A DNA stretch of 64,000 nucleotides from Amyelois transitella. Its lineage: Eukaryota > Arthropoda > Insecta > Lepidoptera > Pyralidae. The DNA lies in assembly GCF_032362555.1 (NCBI RefSeq), contig NC_083513.1:5146001-5210000 (forward strand), read 5' to 3'. A program made the translations under genes and the position numbers. The notes under the pieces were generated by a model. The model saw only the letters and a program-made list of their open reading frames with translations, made no database searches and had not been told where the DNA came from. Below, in pieces: positions 56,165 through 64,000 of this stretch (within the stretch, counting starts at the first letter, position 1; every line of letters starts with the position of its first letter).

Positions 56165-56475
56165 CACTATAGTGGAAATAGTCCAGGTTCTAAAGACCCG
56201 TTACCTCTTGGTATGGACAAGTGAATTTTTTTAACTTTCTTAGTCAACCTATAGCAAAAGCAATAGAATTTTGTATTGTCTGCACTTTTGCCACTGATAG
56301 TAAACTGTCCCTCTATTAGAGCGAACAATAATGCCTGTTCCTCTGGCCTAAACGGTGGAATTCAGAAACTAACCTTAAATGTGTTGCTTCCTCCAGCTTC
56401 TGTTATTTTCACACCGCATGCACTCGCGTCTCTTCCTGAAGTTTCTTTGCTCGCCTTGCTTGAGTCCATGACCGT
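56165..56475 (-). pseudogene. Unidentified decayed coding fragment
   Basis: On the minus strand about 100 codons have protein-like composition in one frame with a single break. I recognise no family, splice signals or neighbouring parts of an element. It could be a worn host exon, a gene relic or part of an old mobile element; chance openness cannot be excluded. Confidence 0.3.
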
Positions 56476-57182
56476 TTATCGTATAGTAACGTAATGCGAT
56501 TGACTATTTATTAACGGGCGTAATTCATCACGTCGGGGTTTAAAGCAACTTGCGAAAAATGTGAAGGAATATGATTGAAAGAGCGATCAACAAATAAAAT
56601 ATATACCTAATGGTTGATATTTAAACAATTTACAAACTTGAAATATACTCGATAGAAAAAGTGTGAAAAGAAACAAAAACTAGCGACCAAAGGCGCATTG
56701 AAATACAGGGAATACTCCGCTATTTCAAATAGCCGGGTGCTAGGTCTTCCATTAAGAGACGGGATCGTACTCAAGGGTTCGAACTCAGCAGATACTTAAT
56801 AACGACATAATGTACATATAATAAAAATCTTTAAATATTAATTACTAGCTGTTGCCCGCGACTTCGTCCGCGTAAAGTTCGAGTTGAATCTTAATCATAT
56901 AGTCAGATACAGACAGACAGACAAAAAATGTAAAAACAAAATTCTCTATCCGTTTCAGTCAAAATATTAAATGTACAGACAAAATATTAAATGTACAGAC
57001 AAAATATTTTCACCGTTTTATTATATGTAGTAATTTGATTTTAAATTTTTTTAAATAAAATACTCAAACAACACAAATAAAATATTTTTAATAAAAAAAT
57101 AATATCTTGTTTTTGTTGGGACTTGAACTTGGACCATCTGGACCATCGAAGACGTTGCGGTGGTGTCGAAATTAAAGTAGAC
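56476..57182. other. Repeat-laden intergenic DNA
   Basis: Holds a short GTTGCCCGCGACTTCGTCCG repeat end (about 56848), small direct repeats of AAATGTACAGACAAAATATT (56968-57007), and no gene. Confidence 0.5.
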
Positions 57183-57370
57183 TACATACATATGGCCACG
57201 TCTATATCCCTTGCGGGGTAGACAGAGCCAACAGGCTTGAAAAGACTGAATGGCCACGTTCAGCTATTTGGCTTAGTGATAGAATTGAGATACAAATAGT
57301 GATAGGTTGCTCGCCAATCGCCTAAAAAAGAATCCCAAGTTTGTAAGCCTATCCCTTAGTCGCCTTTCAC
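57183..57370 (-). repeat. Short interspersed element A, head lost
   Basis: ACATACATATGGCCACGTC through CTATCCCTTAGTCGCCTTTC, well preserved but missing the GCCGTGTGG head. Confidence 0.75.
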
Positions 57371-57854
57371 TTATATTTATATGTTATAGGTATTATGCTG
57401 TCGTATAATGACAAATGACTTTGAATTTTAAGTTTCGTAACTTATTTGCAGGCAAACTCATGCCTTGAATTCATTCAAAAGTCGATAACTTTTTTTTTAG
57501 TGAACCGATTTTGATGAAACAAATTTTAAATGTTATTCTGAGTCAAAACAAAGCAATTGGTAAAAGTTTCAAGTAAATCGGTTCAGTACTTTCGGAGATA
57601 ATCGTGATCATACATACAGACAGACAGATAAGAAATTAAAAAAAAATATTTTTGCTTTCTATTATTCATTCTAAGTGTCCCTCTATCCATTTCAGTCAAA
57701 AATACTAAATGTACAGACAAAATATTTTTACTATTTACTATTTTATTATATGTATAGATAATGCAAATCTTAAATTTACTTTTACCCGCTACAAACCTAA
57801 CCGTTCCCGACACTTCTGAATAGGTAAGTACATCTACTCCTTCCATTTATGTCG
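57371..57854. repeat. Decayed repeat with AAATGTACAGACAAAATATT motif
   Basis: AGTGAACCGATTTTGATGAAAC, TCGGTTCAGTACTTTCGGAG and CTAAATGTACAGACAAAATA recur here and at 56890-57020, so both belong to one broken element around the element A insertion. Confidence 0.45.
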
Positions 57855-58045
57855 TAAAAGTGCAGTGCTTGCGATGGTTACGGAGGTCAAATGGAAGTCA
57901 CTTTACCTGATGCGGTCTCTGGCAGCATCACTTGAGATTCTTCGTGTAAAAACCTGACTTATCCAGGATCATGGCTCAATGTCACCCCGGGCTCCTCTCT
58001 AGAGAGAGATAATGACGTAACGGAGTAACGCCAGGAGGAACAATT
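57855..58045 (+). repeat. Interspersed repeat, family D, best copy
   Basis: GTCAAATGGAAGTCACTTTACC, TGATGCGGTCTCTGGCAGC, GTAAAAACCTGACTTATCC, CACCCCGGGCTCCTCTC and AACGCCAGGAGGAACAATT. No coding potential. Confidence 0.6.
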
Positions 58046-58639
58046 GATGATTAACCGAATTGACCTATGCCTTCTTTGTTTGAAAACTGTGTGCACGAGT
58101 TTCTATGATACGATTACCTATCGTCATATTGATGATGCTCGTCGTAGACAATACGGTGTCGTACTTACCACGTTTTATGTCCATGCGCCCAAAGGACGCA
58201 TCTACCCCTTACTGTCTGTACGTCAATATGTTCGAGTTTCATTGATAATGTATACGATATGAGATTGAGCAGCCAACACAAAAAAAGACAGACTGTGTAA
58301 GGTTTTAAAATCAAGCAATTTCTTGCAGCGGTCCAAATCAATATTAGATCATAATTCCACATTACCTGTTGATGTTTTTCTACAGTAAGAATTTTAAATA
58401 AGTAACTTGAAACAGTCATTGTTACATGATAGAGATATGATTTGAACCAGTGATCAGGGAATTATCATGCATCAATCTCTTTTCTTATTCCAGCAACTTA
58501 ATAGTTTGACCACCAATGTTATTTTAGTTGTTTTTATGTTAATGGGGGAAAACATTGGCATAAAATGCAAGTAATAAATAAAAAAAATCTTGCATCATTG
58601 ATAATATTTTATGTATGTATATGTATTTATAATGTATAT
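58046..58639. other. Intergenic DNA
   Basis: I see no gene or clear repeat in this stretch. Confidence 0.4.
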
Positions 58640-58845
58640 TATGTATCTTGTATGTATTTATGATTTTTTTTTCTGTAATGTATGTATATTTATATATGCA
58701 TGTGCACTTTATTGCACCACGAACTAAATTTTTTTTGTTTGGTCAGTTGGTTGACTGGTAGAGAATGCCAAACGACATTAAGTCCGCCTTTTGTACATTT
58801 TTGTTTTTGTGCAATAAAGTTTTATATAAATAAATAATAAAAAGA
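58640..58845 (+). repeat. LINE-type 3' tail
   Basis: After TATG-rich sequence, GCACTTTATTGCACCACG, GACTGGTAGAGAATGCC, CATTAAGTCCGCCTTTTGTAC and GTGCAATAAAGTTT lead into an (ATAAATA)n tail. The inverted fragment at 5024-5112 is the same family. Confidence 0.6.
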
Positions 58846-59153
58846 TTCCTGTGTGTCAATAAAATTACTGCTATAGGTGTGGTAACTGGTAATTAATGTA
58901 AAACTAAACACTTCTCATGAAAATTCAATAGCCTTTATAGGTTATTTATATATCAAAAATTTTATTATTCTAAGTTTTGGTTGAAGTTACAAACATTTCA
59001 CTAATAATGAATAAACACATAACAGGCCAAAACTTGAAGCCGGTAACTAAAATAACATTTAGCCTTTTCATGACGGTTTTATTATAACTGTAAAAACCTT
59101 AATACATAATGTACTGTCGAGAGTTAAATATAAGCATTATCACTACATAGATT

Positions 59154-59654
59154 TCATTCAAGATCTGGTAAATTTTCATCATCTGAATCACTTTCCAAAT
59201 CCTCAAAGGAAGGCTTATCGGGCTTGTCCCCACCAGCGCCGCCGCCGCCCATCGACCGTAGCATCTCTTCTAAATCGTAAGCGCTACCGGCGTTACCTTC
59301 TTCATCATCGTCTTCATCTCTCCATTTGTTGAAATCTATTTTCAGGTAATGTGGTTTCTTTTTATCCTTGGTAAGGTTCGGCCAATACGAAGCGTCTTTT
59401 TTTTCTTTGCGAAGCACCATTTCTATGCACCTTCCTTTATTTACAAAGCCGCTATTTTCTGGAACCACTGCATCATACAAAGGAATTGTGACCTCGTGCA
59501 CTTTATTGTCTGGTACATTGACGCCTTTGAAATAAACGGAGTCTTTTTCTATTTTGATAATGGGATCTTTCGACTCCACGCTGATTGTAAGAAATACATC
59601 TTCTTTGCGTTGGGCCCATAATACGGGAGGTGGGACTGCAGTTTCTCCTGACAT
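59154..59654 (-). CDS. p23/PTGES3: p23 / PTGES3 Hsp90 co-chaperone
   Basis: p23 binds the closed, ATP-bound Hsp90 dimer and slows its ATPase, stabilising client proteins in the cytosol. The frame is one exon of 166 residues (human 160). The CS domain spans residues 8-115: PPVLWAQRKEDVFLTISVES at its start and SYWPNLTKDKKKPHYLKIDF near its end, followed by the W-containing FNKWRDEDDDEEG, a p23 hallmark. The C-terminal tail is disordered, with a poly-Gly stretch and an acidic end (SDSDDENLPDLE), as in other p23 proteins. The ATG is the only in-frame candidate. A CpG-richer leader lies upstream. Confidence 0.93.
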   Translation of the reverse strand: MSGETAVPPPVLWAQRKEDVFLTISVESKDPIIKIEKDSVYFKGVNVPDNKVHEVTIPLYDAVVPENSGFVNKGRCIEMVLRKEKKDASYWPNLTKDKKKPHYLKIDFNKWRDEDDDEEGNAGSAYDLEEMLRSMGGGGAGGDKPDKPSFEDLESDSDDENLPDLE

Positions 59655-59830
59655 TGTAAATATACAATTTTACTATTTAAGACACCACGTGAATATTTTC
59701 TCACTTCACGTTTTAAATATCTTGGTTCACAATTTGATAATCTATCACCACACACCGACCAACTTGCTTTGCTAATGCTGATTGCTCGCTCGCTCCTCAA
59801 TTCATTTACGGAAGCCAGGGTTGCCATAAA
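59655..59830 (-). promoter_or_regulatory. p23 promoter and leader
   Basis: The 170 bases upstream of the start include GCTCGCTCGCTCC-type sequence and no other gene. The transcription start is not identifiable. Confidence 0.35.
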
Positions 59831-59919
59831 CTTGGAATATGGATACTACCATGTCGTAATTTCAACAAAGAATGTATCTACGTTTATTATTATCGATAGT
59901 TTCCATAAATGAAACTGAA

Positions 59920-59997
59920 AATTATTCACCCTTAAGGGCTTCAATGATGCCCAAAATAACTATTTCATGCGGACGAAGTCACAGGCACAGCTAGTAG
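59920..59997 (+). repeat. Interspersed repeat, family B, 3' fragment
   Basis: AAATTATTCACCCTTAAGGGC, GATGCCCAAAATAACTATTTC and GCGGACGAAGTCACAGGC-ACAGCTAGT. Confidence 0.65.
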
Positions 59998-61439
59998 TCT
60001 TATATTCAGTTAGTCTTCATAAAGAACTTAGGTACCTCTTAACAAAAAAATCAACTACATTAGTATAATAATTTTGTAACAGCAATATTTAACGTCTGTC
60101 AGAGAAAATGTTCGGATACGCGTTTGGAAGTTACTAAAGATGTTTTTTTTATTCCAGAAAAGTCTATAACCAAGAAACTAAGTTTGTATCAACATTAAAT
60201 TTTTACATATTATTTAAAAACAAATAAATCGTATCAGCAGATGCATGGAGCTAGTCTTCGGGGCCTTTTTGATGATGACGACGTGACCTTTGATGATGTT
60301 TGTTTTAAATTTAAAAAGGTTAGACTTTTGACTTCTTATGGTTGTGGGTTCGATTCGAATAAAATCGAATTTTCAAAAGCAGGTACCTATTATTCCCCGA
60401 CATAGATCCCTGAGTAATATATCCACAGATTTTAAGATTTATATCCATTTCAAACTTTCATTATAGAAACGAATCCAAAATGGCGAAATGAACTTGCAGT
60501 GACAAATTGTTCGTAGGGATAGCAAAGCATAGCATATGGGGTGGCCATATGTATGTATACAATATTTGACGATGAAAAACAGTAGTAGTTACAAATTGAA
60601 AAAAAAAAAATCTTGTGTCCATAATCACCAAGCGCCTTCGACAGCGCCAGATTTTAGATAAGTTTCTTTAAACGGTCAAACTTTACTCAGTTGGACTAAC
60701 TGAAACGGGTTATCATATATAAGCGCTCCACAATCTCGCTAGATTTTTCGAATGAATTTCGGCTAGAAGTTTTTTGGATCCAGACCCTCAATCTTCTCCA
60801 AAGCGTACATGTAATCCTCAGTATAGTTCTCGCCGTTTGCGACAATGAACGCAGAAATTACCGCTGCGACGAGCTATTGCTATGAGCATTTCATTGTTAT
60901 TTTTTTACTTTTTTAGGTCGTCGATATTTTTTTCATAAACGGACTTATCCGTTTCCATTCATGGTGTACTTTCATACATACTCGTACATATAATCACGTC
61001 TATATGCCCTGCGGGGAAGACAGAGCCAACAGTCAACAGAATACCTATACTTTGCTAGCCTTCGCATGGCCTTACAAATCATTCACCCTTACGCAGTTTA
61101 AAGGTATTATTGTTTCAAGAAAGAAAGATAACTCTCATTAACAAAATCATTACGTAAATCCAACTTGGAAAAAATACCATAGCTTATTTATAACGTAAAA
61201 CCACACAACTGTGCTGTGCAACTTCGCGTGGCGCGTCGAAAAGACGGTATTAATATATGTGTGTGAGGACCACGACTTTGTAGAACCACCTTTGTCTCGT
61301 CCTAAAAAACCGACAAAAATAGGGAATAAAACAAGAAGGCGAGAAGAATATGTGAATCAGATCCACAGTCGTGGTTTTCTCGCCTTCTCGCGTGAATGTG
61401 GAGCGGGCTGAATAGAAGTTTATATGTCACCGTAACATA
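59998..61439. other. Intergenic DNA with repeat scraps
   Basis: Only an element A tail fragment (about 60970-61035: ACGTCTATATGCCCTGCGG, AGACAGAGCCAACAGTC) is recognisable. I find no gene. Confidence 0.45.
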
Positions 61440-61682
61440 ACAGGCATATTTATTCATATCCCTTGCCAGCAGAGCCAGCAGTCCTGAAAGACTGACATTT
61501 TCCACGTTCAGGTGTTAGGCTTAATGATAGAATTGAGATTGAAATAGTGATAGTTTGCTAGCCCATCGCCTATAAGAATCCCAAGTTTATACGCCTATTC
61601 TTTAGTCGCCCTTTACAAGTTCTATGGGAAAGAGATGGAGTGATCCTATTCTTTTTTTATATTGGTGCCGGGAACCACACGT
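61440..61682 (-). repeat. Short interspersed element A, near full length
   Basis: CATATCCCTTGCCAGCAGAGC through CTTTAGTCGCCCTTTACAAG to GGTGCCGGGAACCACACG, with small deletions. The simple tail is mostly lost. Confidence 0.7.
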
Positions 61683-63112
61683 ATATAAAGGCATTATATA
61701 CTATATATTTAGGCATATATTACTCAATAGTAAATATTTTCACTTCAATTTGTGTTTATTTATGTCAAAATGGAGACAGATGAAAATAATTGCCACCCTT
61801 TTGACAATTGTCATTGTGTGCGTTAGTGTTGCGACACGTGTCAAACAAGAGCATATAAAGATATAAAAATATCTAGAGTAAAAGAAAAAAAATAAATTAT
61901 CAAGTTCCCTTCCGAAGCTAAACATTAAAATAAAAAGACGATAATGTTTCATTAAATAAATAAAAACACGATGTCAAGTTTTCAAACTTTTCTTTTCTGT
62001 ATTTTAACAAATAAAATGGCTTATTATTCTAATAAAGGTTAATTAACAATTTCATGGATCGGCACTATTTTTACTTTATATTAATTTCTGATTAAAATCA
62101 CAGTTAAAAGTTAATTGAGATTTACTTTTCTCATTTTACTAACATCAATATTGAAACATCTACTGTTTAAAATGGATGGAAATCGAATAAAAGTTATCTA
62201 TTTTCTACAAAATCCAAAGTATAATAAGATATATATAAATGCAAATATATTGGTTATGCCCATTAAAATTCTAAAAGGCAACCAGTCGTCTATCTACCTA
62301 CTTATCAGTTACCATTGTCTTAACTAATAGTTGGTAACATGTAGTTTCTAAAACTTACTTTATTTTGGCAGATTATCACGCAATACGCAAACATATTCTG
62401 TGCATAAATAATAACGTAAATGGTAAACATTTCTATCAGTATCAAGAGTTTGTCGCTTTTTTCAAGACACAGAAAAAAATAAGATTAAGTCATTATTACT
62501 TATTTACTAAAATATACCCATTTTTCATTTGGTGAGTATACTATTCATAGAACCTATGTAAGGTAAAACAAGACAATAATATCTAAAACTTAGTGCGTAA
62601 GTTAATAATAAAGTTTAAAAGATTTATTTTTCTTTGAATAATATAAATTTTACTTTTTTAAAGTAATAATCAATTTACAATATGACTTTGCCCTCATAGC
62701 TTTTAAAATTAATATTCATTACAAGTGTTAACAAGATATCGTATATGCCATTAGGAAATAAAGTATAATATTATTGAAAAAATATTTATTTTATTATTTC
62801 CGATTTCATGGTATTTCCGATTTATATCAATCATTTACAGGAAGGTATGCATATTCCTATGGCATATTAACAAATATCTACATCAAAGACGGAATGCAAA
62901 AGATCAGCGTACCATGATATAGCAGTAAATAGTAAAGAAGCAACTTCAAAATGTGAAATATAAATTACAATGAAAAATTGAGATAAATCTTATTTATATA
63001 AAGAGAAAATTATAAACTTGATCAAGTATTATTTACTACAGCTTTCTTATCGATCAAGTACTGGGTCTTAAGTGAAGTATTGCAGTAGATTACATAGTTG
63101 GAGGCTAAAGTC
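61683..63112. other. AT-rich intergenic DNA
   Basis: Low-GC sequence without a supportable gene or repeat. Its right end presumably contains the 3' UTR of the PDCD2L-like gene. Confidence 0.4.
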
Positions 63113-63398
63113 TTACACCTCCGGTTGGAAGACCACAGTTTCTTTGACGAGGGTATCAGATTGCTGCCAGCAGCTTTGCGCGCATGTGAAAATGAGGATT
63201 GAAAGGAAATGTAGGTGTGAAAGTGTAGTGTTGTGTGGTTGAAGATTGAGAGTTTCAGCGAATTCTGGGACGAGTTGTAGTTCACAGATAAGGAGGGAGC
63301 CGCATCGGGAACACTTTGTAGGGGTCGACGGGGAATCGGGGGTAGAAGCGGTGCCGGGGAGCGGAGCACCTAGTAGTGGGGGCTCTTCTCGGGAGTAT
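63113..63398 (-). CDS. PDCD2L: PDCD2L / trus-like protein, last exon (partial)
   Basis: PDCD2/PDCD2L proteins are TYPP-domain chaperones for ribosomal protein uS5 (RPS2) in small-subunit biogenesis. This is the final exon, with an acceptor TTTCTTTCAG before 63398 and a TAA stop. It gives about 94 residues: YSREEPPLLGAPLPG, then the C-terminal domain SRCGSLLICELQLVPEFAETL and LSILIFTCAQSCWQQSDTLV. CxxCG...E.QL.P and FTC..SCW are the conserved marks of the family. SCW suggests PDCD2L (fly trus) over PDCD2. The remaining exons lie beyond the window edge. The assignment rests on short motifs. Confidence 0.7.
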
Positions 63399-63467
63399 CT
63401 GAAAGAAAAATGAACCAATTAATATCATCAACATTTTACAACTAGGATTGCTAGGCGGAAATAGTCA
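63399..63467. other. Start of upstream intron of the PDCD2L-like gene
   Basis: Short intronic stretch before the SINE. Confidence 0.4.
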
Positions 63468-63725
63468 AATAAATAAAATAAATAAATATATACGGGACAA
63501 ATTACACTGATTGAGTTAGCCTCTAAGAAAGTTCGAGACTTGTGTAACGAGATACTAACTCAACGATACTATATTTTATAATAAATACTTATATAATTAT
63601 AGATAAACATCCAAGACCCAGGTCAATCAGAAAAAGTTCTTTTCTCATCATGCCCTGGTCGGGATTCGAACCCGGGACCTCCGGTGTCACAGACAAGCGT
63701 ACTACCGCTGCGCCACAGAGGCCGT
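63468..63725 (-). mobile_element. tRNA-derived SINE, well preserved
   Basis: On the minus strand the head reads GACGGCCTCTGTGGCGCAGC with A box TGGCGCAGCGGTAGTACG and B box GGTTCGAATCCC. The body ends AATTTGTCCCGTATATA with an (AATAA)n tail. Both RNA polymerase III boxes are intact. There is no tRNA acceptor stem, so this is not a tRNA gene. Confidence 0.87.
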
Positions 63726-64000
63726 CAGTCAGTGTTTTAGATTGCCTGTCTGACCTTAATTAAAGTACAGGTTTTTCTTACGATATTTTTTTCCCTTACA
63801 GCAAAAGCATTGATTAGCAATCAATCTGCAACTTAGGAAACGGACTTTAAATGGCCGCAGACGGATTCGGACCTGTGCAGTGCACTGTGAAACGCGTACG
63901 CTTTTTTAAATCGGATTCTGTATCTCCAGCGGTAACCAACTGCTGCAAACATATGTATAGTCTATGACGTTATCACGTTCATTGTCAATTCTAGAGGCAC
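63726..64000. other. Unassigned DNA at window edge
   Basis: Probably intron of the PDCD2L-like gene. No exon or repeat could be supported. Confidence 0.35.

Noticed and set aside
59549-59827. 92-codon minus-strand frame upstream of p23
   Set aside because: Overlaps the p23 start in another frame and its leader; no family match.
63650-63725. tRNA gene on the minus strand
   Set aside because: Same SINE family as at 29251; only the tRNA-like head is present.

Overview
This is a lepidopteran (moth or butterfly) nuclear genome window. The evidence is AT-rich non-coding DNA, genes split by short introns with GT-AG splice sites, single-copy insect or metazoan genes, and dense copies of repeats typical of Lepidoptera: a short interspersed element with an (ATGT)n tail, a family ending in GTCGCGGGCACAGCTAGT, tRNA-derived SINEs, RTE-like fragments, MITEs and a Tigger transposon. 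The exact species cannot be read from the sequence.

Layout. The window opens inside TAF5L (wda; SAGA subunit, + strand, ends 5492). Its 3' end converges on single-exon POLD3 (DNA polymerase delta subunit 3, - strand, 5788-7128). POLD3 shares a promoter of about 230 bp with PINCH/LIMS (stck; integrin-ILK adaptor, + strand, to 13869). An apparently intact Tigger/pogo-type transposon (14102-16216) and a TTAA-flanked piggyBac-like MITE (17093-18181) follow. ATP6AP2 (V-ATPase accessory protein / prorenin receptor, - strand, 18415-22261) is complete in eight exons and diverges from VCPKMT/METTL21D (VCP lysine methyltransferase, + strand, 22984-23922). After a repeat-rich gap comes SWT1 (WW-PIN endoribonuclease, + strand, 27298-35446, 14 exons), then a conserved-looking 69-residue two-pass membrane protein (- strand, 35955-36892) and RNF181 (RING-H2 E3 ligase, + strand, 41696-42475).

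The most unusual locus is a 23-exon gene at 43281-55538 (+). It is predicted to encode about 1,799 residues: a basic Cys-containing N-terminal region, then five tandem copies of a domain of about 200 residues, split into two blocks by a Pro/Glu-rich linker. The repeat pattern (G-T/S...D..F....RG.Q, then W....hD...hh..G..h, then RGIL...Y..A.....YYLFDP) resembles cysteine-protease/deubiquitinase folds of the herpesvirus tegument (C76-like) type. The positions where I would expect the catalytic Cys and His are replaced in all five copies, so I infer a tandem pseudo-protease scaffold. This family assignment is from memory and needs a profile or structure search.

The right end has p23/PTGES3 (Hsp90 co-chaperone, - strand, 59154-59654) and the last exon of a PDCD2L/trus-like gene (- strand, 63113-63398) that continues beyond the window. 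The genes are mostly unrelated housekeeping functions (transcription, replication, adhesion, V-ATPase, protein methylation, RNA quality control, ubiquitin, chaperone) and do not form one pathway. Non-coding parts mainly record transposition, including two short interspersed element copies with clear 11-12 bp target duplications and two unusual perfect hairpins.
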